NCBI GenBank assembly: GCA_020060765.1
Contig: JAGUZQ010000098.1
Location: 59,137-123,136, forward strand
Direction: 5' to 3'
Length of the DNA stretch: 64,000 nt
Source of the DNA: Planctomycetota bacterium
GTDB lineage: Bacteria; Planctomycetota; SZUA-567
In this document: positions 14,314 to 22,159 of the stretch, piece after piece
How positions within the stretch are numbered: position 1 is the stretch's first letter
Layout: the number at the start of each line of letters is the position of its first letter
Program-made: the position numbers and the translations under genes
The notes under the pieces: model-generated
Told to the model about the DNA's origin: nothing
Database searches by the model: none
Seen by the model: only the letters and a program-made list of their open reading frames with translations

Positions 14314-16290
14314 ATGCAAAAAAAGGCCCGCATAGCCATGACCGCCGGAGTTACGTTAGGCGCAATTCAATTTGCCGCTCACGACGCATCCCAGGAACCG
14401 GTTTCCCAAAGCATAGGAGCTAACGGCATATGTATTGGTGAAGAAGGAACTCTAGCGGCAGGCCTTACCGTGACCATTGATACCACGCTTACGCCGATGT
14501 CAACCTTACTGACTGCCAGAGTTGACACTGACCGCCGCCGCCAAGGTGTGCAGATTTCATTGCCGTTTGATCTGGATCTGGGTTGGCAGAGTTATGTCAT
14601 TGCGCCGGGGAATATGTACAACGGCAACCGTTTCATCGTCTCGCCGCAACCTTATTGCCCTTACCCGCTGACGGAAGGGGTCACGCCCGACGGGCCTATC
14701 ATTATAACCGACGTGCCTCGCCTGACCTCAGACTCGGGCTATCGTGCCGAATTCGCCGCCAATGCCCTGGCCATTCCGGCGATCGGAGTATACGATCCGG
14801 CGCGCAAACAGGGATTTGTAATCGGAGTCGAGGTTTACGGCGACTGGGGAGTTACAGGAGTCAACCTCCAGACTCTGCCCGGAAAACCGGTACGGGCAGA
14901 AGTCTGCCTGCCGGTCATGCGACGGCGCCGCTATCGCTTTTGCGATTGGATCGACGTTGATAACGAGCCAGGCATGGTCATAGAACCGGATAAACCGATT
15001 CGCTGCGATATCCGCATTACTCCCGCAAGTGCAGAATCTATTCCCGCTTTTGTGCGACAAATCGCGGAATATGGCTTCACCTGCCGTAGCCGGAATGCCT
15101 GTCGCACGGTAATGAGTTTTGCCGATGCCGCAGAATTGGTTGAAAGTAAACTCGATGCGCATAACTGGGATGAAGCAAACGGCTATTACCAGACCCAGAT
15201 GGGGGGAATCCTGCAGACCGGCTGGGCGGGCGGCGGCGTGACCATGTTCGCTATGGCCTGCTCGAAGAATCCCGGGCGCTATCGCCGCGCTATCCGTATG
15301 CTCGACACAATCTGTCGTGGCGCCGTCTCGCCCAGCGGTTATTTCCACGGCATTTACGATGGCGTTCATTGGCGCAGTTTCGGCTTCAAACGCCCTGGAT
15401 GCCGTGCCTTTTCGCTGATCCGTCGATCACTTGACTGCACTCGCGACGTCCTTAAAACGCTGGCTTTGGTGCGTTCAAGAGGCGAGGCGGTTGACTCTGC
15501 GTGGGAGTCTGCGGCCAAACGTAACCTTGACGCAATGGTCGATACGGCGGCGCGTTTCGGTCATCTCGGCTACACTGTTGACAGGGATACCGGCGATGTG
15601 CTTTGGGGAGACAGCGCCTGCGGCGTCTTCGGCATTGAGCCTTTGACGCATGGAGCAAAATGGTTTAATAACTCGAAATATCTGAACACTGCCGTCAAAC
15701 TCGCAGAATATTACGTCAGCCGCTTTCTGGAAAAAGGCTACACTTGTGGCGGGGTAGGCGATGCGCTGATGTCGGTCGACAGCGAAAGCAATTATGCCCT
15801 GCTGTCGGGACTGGTTCATCTTTATGCCGCCACCGGGACTGCGGAACATCTGGAATGGGCCCGGCAGGCGGCGGATCTATTCTCCACCTGGGTGTTATGC
15901 TACGACGCGAAACTTCCCGCCGACTCGCCGCTTGGAAAACTTGGCATCCACCCGCAGGGGGCGGTATTCGCCAACATCCAGAACCAGCACGGAGCCCCCG
16001 GCATCTGCATCGCTTCCGGTCGCGAGTTGCTGACGCTTTACGAACTCACCGGCGAGGAGCGCTATATACGGCAATTGGAAGATATCGCCCATTGCATTCC
16101 CCAGATGATCGTCCGGCCCGGTCAGGAGGAAATCTGGGGAGATCTGCCGCCTGGCGCCATCAGCGAACGCCTTATGACTATGGACGGAATGGAGCCATGC
16201 GGCCACACTTCCCGGATCAGCACCTGGAGTGAAATCGCCCTTTTGCTCAGCGCTTGCGAATTGCCGGAGTCTTTGCTGCATCGTTCCTGA
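14314..16290 (+). CDS. Secreted six-hairpin glycosidase-like protein
   Basis: 658 residues from ATG 14314, chosen because GAGGA lies six bases before it; in-frame GTG 14287 and ATG 14299 lack such a site. The N-terminus is weakly hydrophobic (IAMTAGVTLGAIQFAA) and could be a signal peptide. Residues about 20-250 are beta-rich; from about 270 onwards the protein is helical with repeated aromatic and Gly-rich turns (QTQMGGILQTGWAGGGVTMFAMA, NYALLSGLVHLYAATGTAEHLEWARQAADLF), the pattern of (alpha/alpha)6 barrel glycosidases and lyases. No catalytic residues can be named. It is an isolated gene in an AT-richer leader. Confidence 0.5.
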   Translation: MQKKARIAMTAGVTLGAIQFAAHDASQEPVSQSIGANGICIGEEGTLAAGLTVTIDTTLTPMSTLLTARVDTDRRRQGVQISLPFDLDLGWQSYVIAPGNMYNGNRFIVSPQPYCPYPLTEGVTPDGPIIITDVPRLTSDSGYRAEFAANALAIPAIGVYDPARKQGFVIGVEVYGDWGVTGVNLQTLPGKPVRAEVCLPVMRRRRYRFCDWIDVDNEPGMVIEPDKPIRCDIRITPASAESIPAFVRQIAEYGFTCRSRNACRTVMSFADAAELVESKLDAHNWDEANGYYQTQMGGILQTGWAGGGVTMFAMACSKNPGRYRRAIRMLDTICRGAVSPSGYFHGIYDGVHWRSFGFKRPGCRAFSLIRRSLDCTRDVLKTLALVRSRGEAVDSAWESAAKRNLDAMVDTAARFGHLGYTVDRDTGDVLWGDSACGVFGIEPLTHGAKWFNNSKYLNTAVKLAEYYVSRFLEKGYTCGGVGDALMSVDSESNYALLSGLVHLYAATGTAEHLEWARQAADLFSTWVLCYDAKLPADSPLGKLGIHPQGAVFANIQNQHGAPGICIASGRELLTLYELTGEERYIRQLEDIAHCIPQMIVRPGQEEIWGDLPPGAISERLMTMDGMEPCGHTSRISTWSEIALLLSACELPESLLHRS

Positions 16291-16358
16291 GCAACCGTTT
16301 GAATCAGGTGGCTTTTGCAATTTATTTTTCCGCAGCTGTCACCAGAGGGCATTCCCTG

Positions 16359-16760
16359 TTATTTCGGTATATCCACCGTTATCTTTCTGCCGCGAAAGAT
16401 GAAGGTGACCGACCGGTCGTCATCCGACCAGAGGATTTGACTTGAGGAATCGGACTCGGGGACTTGTTCGTCTTCAGAGGGATAAACACTCATATCGACA
16501 ATTTGATTAAGGCCGTATGGATTATTGCCTACATGCACACATAAACGGTAACCCCGACCCAGAGGATTTCCTATCATGCCATAGTCTGACCAAAAGGTGA
16601 TAGTCGCCAGATATTTGCCGCTGGGCGATTGTTGTTCGGACAAGGTTCTGATCGTTGCGCTGCGTGTAATTTGCGTAGCTGCCAGAAAAGACATAAACAA
16701 GCCGACCATAATCAGGATTGTTATTGTCCCGCGAACAATGAATTTTCGCAAAGCAGGCAT
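16359..16760 (-). CDS. Membrane-anchored protein of unknown function
   Basis: 133 residues, ATG at 16760. One membrane segment lies at residues about 11-30 (GTITILIMVGLFMSFLAATQ), after which the protein is probably periplasmic, with beta-rich sequence ending SDDDRSVTFIFRGRKITVDIPK. It resembles small proteins that display a stress or envelope-related beta domain, but I do not recognise a family. It is convergent with the glycosidase-like gene and downstream of serS on the same strand, separated by a family B repeat. Confidence 0.6.
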   Translation of the reverse strand: MPALRKFIVRGTITILIMVGLFMSFLAATQITRSATIRTLSEQQSPSGKYLATITFWSDYGMIGNPLGRGYRLCVHVGNNPYGLNQIVDMSVYPSEDEQVPESDSSSQILWSDDDRSVTFIFRGRKITVDIPK

Positions 16761-16804
16761 AGCTATTCCTTCTACTATTCCGGTGGCTCGGAGGAAAATA
16801 GGAA

Positions 16805-16842
16805 CCCCCTCACCCCGACCCTCTCCCCCGGGGAGAGGGGGA
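16805..16842. repeat. Family B palindrome
   Basis: CCCCCTCACCCCGACCCTC, then CCCCCGGGGAGAGGGGG. It lies between serS and the small membrane protein gene, both on the minus strand, where it could act as a transcript-end hairpin. Confidence 0.65.
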
Positions 16843-16866
16843 ATTTTTGATGCGGTAGTTCTCGCC

Positions 16867-18141
16867 TTAAGCGCCGATCACTTCCATCCCGCCCATGTAG
16901 CGTTGCAGGACTTTCGGGATGCGGATGGTGCCGTCGGGTTGCTGGTTGTTTTCGATTACCGCGATCATCGCGCGCGGCAAGGCCAGGCCGGAGCCGTTCA
17001 GGGTGTGGGCGAAGACTGTTTTTTTCGTTTCCTTGTCCTTGTAGCGGATGTTGGCGCGGCGCGCCTGGAAATCGACGAAGTTGCTGCAACTGGACACTTC
17101 CAGATATTTGTCGCAGCCGGGCGCCCACACTTCCAGATCGTAGCACTTGGCGGCGGCGAAAGAGATGTCCCCCGAGCACAGTTGCAGCACGCGGTAATGC
17201 AGGCCGAGATTTTGCAAAAGTTTTTCGGCGTTGCCGCGCAGGCTTTCCAGTTCCGCGTAGCTGGTCTCGGGCTTGACGATTTTGACCATCTCTACTTTAT
17301 TGAACTGGTGGACGCGGATCATGCCGCGCGTGTCCTTGCCAGCCGCCCCTGCCTCGCGCCGGAAACAGGCGGTGTAGGCGGTGTAATACAGCGGGAGCTG
17401 GCTGTCGTCCAGAATTTCGTCGCGGTGGATGTTCGTGACCGGCACTTCGGCGGTGGGGATCAGGAAGAGGTCGTCCTTCTCGCAGTGGTACATGTCTTCC
17501 GCCATTTTCGGCAGTTGCCCGGTGCCGGTCATGCAGTCGCGGTTGGAGAGATAGGGCGGGAAAAATTCGGTATAGCCGTTTTCGGTGATGTGGGTGTCGA
17601 GAAAATAATTGATCAGCGCCCGCTCCAGCCGCGCGCCGGTGCCTTTATATAAAACGAAACCGCTGCCCGCAAGTTTGGGGCCGCCTTTCCAGTCGACCAT
17701 TCCCAGTTTTTCGCACAGCTCCCAATGGGGTTTCGGCTCGAAGTCGAACGCCGGTTTCTTGCCCCACTGGGCGACTTCGACATTCTGCTCCTCACCCGCG
17801 CCTTCGGGTTCGCCGGGGCCGGGATGGTTGGGGATGGAGAGGGCGATGTCGTGCAGGCGCTGTTCGATTTCGCCGCGCTGCTGGGACAGTTCCTTGACAC
17901 GGTCGCCGACTTTGCGCATCTGTTCCATCACTTCCGCCGCGTCTTCGCCCGCTTTTTTCTTCGCGCCGATCTCTTTGGACACGCGGTTACGTTCGGCTTG
18001 CAGATTTTCCTCTTCCTGGATAATGTCGCGGCGCTGCTCGTCCAGCTTGACCGCGGCGTCGACGTCGACGTTGACGCGTTTCAGGCGGCAGGCTTCTTTC
18101 AGGAAGGCGGGATTTTCGCGAAACAGGCGGATATCGATCAC
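16867..18141 (-). CDS. serS: Seryl-tRNA synthetase
   Basis: 424 residues. The start is taken at GTG 18141 because AGGAG lies seven bases upstream; an ATG 18 bases further up has no such site. The protein begins VIDIRLFRENPAFLKEACRLK, has the long helical arm that contacts the tRNA (residues about 25-105), then the class II core with motif 2 (CFRREAGAAGKDTRGMIRVHQF) and motif 3 (TLNGSGLALPRAMIAVIENNQ). It charges tRNA-Ser. Length is standard. It lies alone on the minus strand, with an inverted-repeat element upstream. Confidence 0.96.
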   Translation of the reverse strand: MIDIRLFRENPAFLKEACRLKRVNVDVDAAVKLDEQRRDIIQEEENLQAERNRVSKEIGAKKKAGEDAAEVMEQMRKVGDRVKELSQQRGEIEQRLHDIALSIPNHPGPGEPEGAGEEQNVEVAQWGKKPAFDFEPKPHWELCEKLGMVDWKGGPKLAGSGFVLYKGTGARLERALINYFLDTHITENGYTEFFPPYLSNRDCMTGTGQLPKMAEDMYHCEKDDLFLIPTAEVPVTNIHRDEILDDSQLPLYYTAYTACFRREAGAAGKDTRGMIRVHQFNKVEMVKIVKPETSYAELESLRGNAEKLLQNLGLHYRVLQLCSGDISFAAAKCYDLEVWAPGCDKYLEVSSCSNFVDFQARRANIRYKDKETKKTVFAHTLNGSGLALPRAMIAVIENNQQPDGTIRIPKVLQRYMGGMEVIGA

Positions 18142-18181
18142 GGTCTTGCTCCTCATCATGAATATAAGGTAAAAGCGGCTG

Positions 18182-18330
18182 ATATCAATTCAAGCTAATA
18201 ATGACCGACAGTTCCTCCCCTTTCAGGGGAGGTCAGGAGGGGTGCACGCCTTATCCCTTTCACCCCCTCTAGCTCCCCCTGGAAGGAGGAGAATGTCAGC
18301 ATACCGGCCACTGCCAACTTGAATTGATAT
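18182..18330. repeat. Family C element with 13-bp terminal inverted repeats
   Basis: ATATCAATTCAAG at 18182-18194 and its exact reverse complement CTTGAATTGATAT at 18318-18330 enclose a family C palindrome (about 18212-18292). Total length 149 bases. This has the structure of a miniature inverted-repeat element. It lies between the divergent serS and cusC genes. Confidence 0.7.
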
Positions 18331-18431
18331 GAACCGGATTTTAACTTTTGCGGTTGCGGTTTGCCAGAAGATTTATTTTAAACATCATTCGAAAATCAAT
18401 ACTCCAGGCGTTATTGCGTGCGGTTTCACCA

Positions 18432-18459
18432 CTGGATTCCCGCCTGCGCGGGAATGACG
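18432..18459. repeat. Family A palindrome
   Basis: CTGGATTCCCGC, loop CTGC, GCGGGAATGACGG. It stands about 100 bases before the predicted cus promoter. Confidence 0.75.
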
Positions 18460-18557
18460 GTCAAAAGTTTTTGTTTTTGCGTAGGTCTATTATTTATCCG
18501 TGCCTAATGAAAAATAAATTCTGATCCACGCATTTCAGCATATGCGGGCTTTTCCTG

Positions 18558-18586
18558 TTGACGAAAGTTTATGGTTCATCTACCGT
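18558..18586 (+). promoter_or_regulatory. Possible sigma-70 promoter of the cus operon
   Basis: TTGACG at 18558-18563 and TACCGT at 18581-18586, separated by 17 bases, 44 bases before the cusC start codon. The -10 box is poor, which would suit an activator-dependent metal-responsive promoter, but no operator was identified and no regulator gene is in the window. Confidence 0.35.
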
Positions 18587-18629
18587 AGGTTCGGGATGGG
18601 TGAACCCGGGAAATGCGGAGAGTCAGGTT

Positions 18630-19994
18630 ATGCGCGGATATTTACCAATAGCCGTAATGGCGCTACTTGCGGCGGAAGGCTGTTCGCTTTCCGAAGAGAG
18701 GGTCATGCGCAGTGACCTGCGGGAGACAAGGCAGGTTCTGCGCTTGGAGGAAACCGGTCGCGCCGAATTTTCCCCGCCGGAAAGTCTTCCCGAAAAACCG
18801 GCGCTGGGCGACTACCTCGCTTACGCCGCGCTGCACAATCCTGCGTTGCGGGCGGCGTATTACCGCTGGGCGGCGGCGGTGGAAAAAGCGCCCCAGGCAC
18901 GCGCGCTACCTAACCCCACTTTCAGCTACAGCCGCTACATCCGCGAGGTGGAAACCCGCGTAGGTCCGCAGAAAAACCGTTTCGCCCTGATGCAGATGGT
19001 GCCCTGGCCGACCAAGCTGGCGGGCAAATCCGACCAGGCGGTGCGCGAGGCGCTGTCCCGGCAATACCTGTATGACGCGGAAAAACTTGCCCTCTTCTTC
19101 AAGGTGCGGCAGGCCTATTATGAGTATTATTATCTGAACCGCGCGCTGCTGGTGGTGCAGGACAATCTGACACTGCTGCAGAATCTCGAAGGGGCGTTGC
19201 GCGCCCGCTACGAAGCCGCCGCCGCCGCGAGTCCGGCGCTGATCCGGTTGCAGGTGGAACTGGGCAAACTGGAAGAGCGGCAGAAAAGCCTGGCCCAGTT
19301 GCGTCCGGCGCTGGCCGCGCGCCTGAACGCCGCTATCGGGCGCACGCCGGAACTGGAACTGCCCTGGCCGGAAAACGCGCCCCAGGAACTGCCCGCGCTG
19401 GCGGAAGCGGAATTACTGGCCGCGTTGCAGACGGAGAATCCCGGACTGAAGGCTGCCCGCGCCAGAATTCAGGCTGCCGCGGCGGGGGAGAGAGTTGCGC
19501 GCGCGCAATATCTGCCCGACGTCAGCCTGGGCGCGAGCTTCATCGAAACCGACCGGCGCACCGACATGAACCTGCCGGATAACGGCAAGGATCCGGTGAT
19601 GGTGACGCTGGAGCTTTCCCTTCCCGTCTGGTGGGGAAAGTATGCCGCCGGGGTGCGCGAGGCCAAGGCAAACCGGGCGGCGGCGGAAAGCGAGCTACAG
19701 GAAAAGAATAACCAGCTTGCCGCCGATCTGAGCATGGCTTTTTTCAATTACGGCGACGCCGCGCGCAAGCTGAACCTGTTTGAGCAGACGCTGGCTCCGA
19801 AAGCGCAGCAGGCGCTGGACGCCTCGCGCACCGCGTTTACGGCCGGGCAGACTCCTTTCTCCGATCTGCTGGACGCGGAGCGCACCCTGCTGGAACTGCG
19901 CCTGCTGGCGGAACGCGCCCGGGTGGATCAGGCAATCCGTCTGGCCGAACTGGAAATGCTTTCCGGTCGCGAACTGCGCCAGGATGTCCGCTGA
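18630..19994 (+). CDS. cusC: Outer-membrane efflux protein of a heavy-metal RND pump (CusC/TolC family)
   Basis: 454 residues with start ATG 18630 (ggag nine bases upstream). The N-terminus MRGYLPIAVMALLAAEGCSL is a lipoprotein-like signal with Cys18, although the lipobox is not ideal. The rest has the two long helical repeats of OEP/TolC proteins (LALFFKVRQAYYEYYYLNRALL and LSMAFFNYGDAARKLNLFEQTLAPKAQQALDASRTAF). TolC-like trimers form the outer-membrane duct of the pump. It is the first gene of cusC-cusB-cusA. Confidence 0.88.
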   Translation: MRGYLPIAVMALLAAEGCSLSEERVMRSDLRETRQVLRLEETGRAEFSPPESLPEKPALGDYLAYAALHNPALRAAYYRWAAAVEKAPQARALPNPTFSYSRYIREVETRVGPQKNRFALMQMVPWPTKLAGKSDQAVREALSRQYLYDAEKLALFFKVRQAYYEYYYLNRALLVVQDNLTLLQNLEGALRARYEAAAAASPALIRLQVELGKLEERQKSLAQLRPALAARLNAAIGRTPELELPWPENAPQELPALAEAELLAALQTENPGLKAARARIQAAAAGERVARAQYLPDVSLGASFIETDRRTDMNLPDNGKDPVMVTLELSLPVWWGKYAAGVREAKANRAAAESELQEKNNQLAADLSMAFFNYGDAARKLNLFEQTLAPKAQQALDASRTAFTAGQTPFSDLLDAERTLLELRLLAERARVDQAIRLAELEMLSGRELRQDVR

Positions 19995-20182
19995 CTTTCT
20001 AAACGCCATCGCCATCATCAACCTTAATCGCGTAGCGTAACATTAATATATGCGAGCATACCGGGAGTATATTTCTGTTCGATTACAGTCTGCGCACCAT
20101 AAAAAAATCTCTGTTGGTGCGGCGCTTGCTAGATAATAAAAATGTGAGCGTCTCTGCAACATGAGGCCTGAAAGGGGAAGAC

Positions 20183-22159
20183 ATGCGGCATTTGAAGCAG
20201 ATAATCATCTTGGTTGCAGTTGGTATCCTGCTGGTGGGGATCGGCTTCCGGCTGGGGCGGAGCGGCACGCCTGCAGGAACCGATGATCCTCATGAAAGTC
20301 ATGCGGATAAAAACAGCGGCAAGGCGATAATCTGGACTTGCTCGATGCACCCGCAGGTGCGACAGGCAGAGCCGGGCAAATGCCAATTCTGCGGCATGGA
20401 TCTGATTCCCGCCACAGACAGTGGCGATGAAAACACCGGTGCCAGGTCACTCAGCATGAGCGAGGAAGCCATGCGTATGTCCGACCTTCAGACAGTCGTG
20501 GTGGCGCGCCGGTTCGTGGATATTGAAATCCCCCTGGTCGGCAAGGTCGATTACGACGAAACGCGGCTGAAAACCATTGCCGCCTGGGTGCCGGGGCGGC
20601 TGGATCGCCTGTTTGTGGATTATACCGGCATCCCGGTCAAAGCCGGCGACCATCTGGCGGAGATATACAGCCCGGAACTGTTCTCGACGCAGGAGGAACT
20701 GTTGCAATCGCTCCAGGCAGTGAAAAGCCTGGCGGGCAGCGCGAGCGAAATGGTACGCCATTCCACCGAGAAGACCGTCATCGCCTCGCGGGAAAAATTG
20801 CACCTGCTGGGTCTGAGTCTGGAACAGATCGCCGAAGTGGAACGGCGCGGCACTGCTTCGGCCACCGTGCAGATCAACGCGCCGGTGGGCGGAATCGTTA
20901 TCCACAAAAATGCCAACGAAGGGTCGTATGTCAAAACCGGCCAGCCGCTTTATACGCTGGCCGACCTGTCGCTGGTCTGGGTGATGCTGGACGCTTACGA
21001 AAGCGATATCGCGCGGCTGCGCTACGGGCAGGAGGTGGAGATCAAAACCGAAGCCTACGGCGACCGGATTTTCCCGGGCTGGATTTCCTTTATCGATCCG
21101 GTGCTGAATCCCCAGACGCGGACGATCAGGGTGCGGGTGGTGGTGAAAAATCCCGACGGCAGCTTGCGCCCCAACATGTTCGCGCGCGCCTTGGTCAGGG
21201 CGCGGGTGGCGGAGGACGACCAGGTGGTCAGCCGCAACCTGCAGGGCAAGTGGATTTCGCCCATGCATCCGGAGGTGATCAAGGACGCTCCCGGCGCCTG
21301 CGACGTGTGCGGAATGCCGCTGGTGCGGGCGGAGGAGCTGGGTTATGCCGCCGCCGGTGAAACCAAGCCGCCGCTGGTGGTGCCTGCCTCGGCGGTGCTG
21401 ACGACCGGCAGGCGAGCCATCGTCTATGTAAAGGTGCCGGGCAAGGAGCGGCCGACCTACGAAGGCGTGGAGGTGCGGGTCGGCGCTCGGGCAGGCGATT
21501 TTTACGTCATCAGCTCCGGCTTGCAGGAAGGGCAGGAAGTGGTGACGCAGGGCAATTTCAAAATAGATTCCGCGCTGCAACTTCAGGCCAAACCCAGCAT
21601 GATGAGCCCGGAGGAAGACAAGCCCGCCGCGCCTGACATGAAAATGGCTGAACCGGAGGCGGCAAAACCGCGGGAGAATCCCCAGGCTTTTCTGCAACAA
21701 CTTGCGCCGTTGTATGAAGCCTATCTGAAAACGCAGCAGGCGCTGGCATCCGACCAGGAAACCGAAGCGCGCGCGGCGCTGGACCGGCTGGCCGACGCGT
21801 TGGGGAAAGTAGATATGACGCTGGTGAAAGAACAGGCGCACAGGCAATGGATGGATTTATCGCGCCAGCTTGCCGCCGCGCTGGAACATCGCAAGCATCT
21901 GCCGGGAATTGAAGGCGCCAGGAAAATCTTTCTCAACGTCAGCAAGCCGGTAATCGTGCTGGAAAAAACTTTCGGCCACGTCGGCGCCGTTCCCCACCGC
22001 ATCGCTTTCTGCCCCATGGCTGACGGCGGCAAGGGCGCGGAGTGGCTGCAGCTCGGGGATAAAGTAAAAAATCCCTATTACGGTTCCGCCATGCTGACTT
22101 GCGGGGAAATCCGCGAGACTCTTGCCCCCCAGGAGGCGCCGCATGGACAATCCCGTTAA
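20183..22159 (+). CDS. cusB: Periplasmic adaptor of a heavy-metal RND pump with two metal-binding modules (CusB)
   Basis: 658 residues from ATG 20183, after aggcctgaaagggg. An N-terminal membrane segment (IIILVAVGILLVGIGFRLG) is followed at about residues 50-75 by a heavy-metal-binding motif (WTCSMHPQVRQAEPGKCQFCGMDL in sense: Cys, Met-His and C-x2-C-G-M). A second, similar module (MHPEVIKDAPGACDVCGMPL) is at about 360-382. Between them lie the barrel-sandwich, helical hairpin and beta-barrel parts of a membrane fusion protein (LAEIYSPELFSTQEELLQSL, INAPVGGIVIHKNANEGSYVKTGQPLYTLADLSLVWV). The C-terminal 170 residues (LYEAYLKTQQALASD..., FCPMADGGKGAEWLQ) match a DUF3347-like domain. It is longer than E. 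coli CusB (about 400). cusA starts inside its last codons. Confidence 0.9.
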   Translation: MRHLKQIIILVAVGILLVGIGFRLGRSGTPAGTDDPHESHADKNSGKAIIWTCSMHPQVRQAEPGKCQFCGMDLIPATDSGDENTGARSLSMSEEAMRMSDLQTVVVARRFVDIEIPLVGKVDYDETRLKTIAAWVPGRLDRLFVDYTGIPVKAGDHLAEIYSPELFSTQEELLQSLQAVKSLAGSASEMVRHSTEKTVIASREKLHLLGLSLEQIAEVERRGTASATVQINAPVGGIVIHKNANEGSYVKTGQPLYTLADLSLVWVMLDAYESDIARLRYGQEVEIKTEAYGDRIFPGWISFIDPVLNPQTRTIRVRVVVKNPDGSLRPNMFARALVRARVAEDDQVVSRNLQGKWISPMHPEVIKDAPGACDVCGMPLVRAEELGYAAAGETKPPLVVPASAVLTTGRRAIVYVKVPGKERPTYEGVEVRVGARAGDFYVISSGLQEGQEVVTQGNFKIDSALQLQAKPSMMSPEEDKPAAPDMKMAEPEAAKPRENPQAFLQQLAPLYEAYLKTQQALASDQETEARAALDRLADALGKVDMTLVKEQAHRQWMDLSRQLAAALEHRKHLPGIEGARKIFLNVSKPVIVLEKTFGHVGAVPHRIAFCPMADGGKGAEWLQLGDKVKNPYYGSAMLTCGEIRETLAPQEAPHGQSR

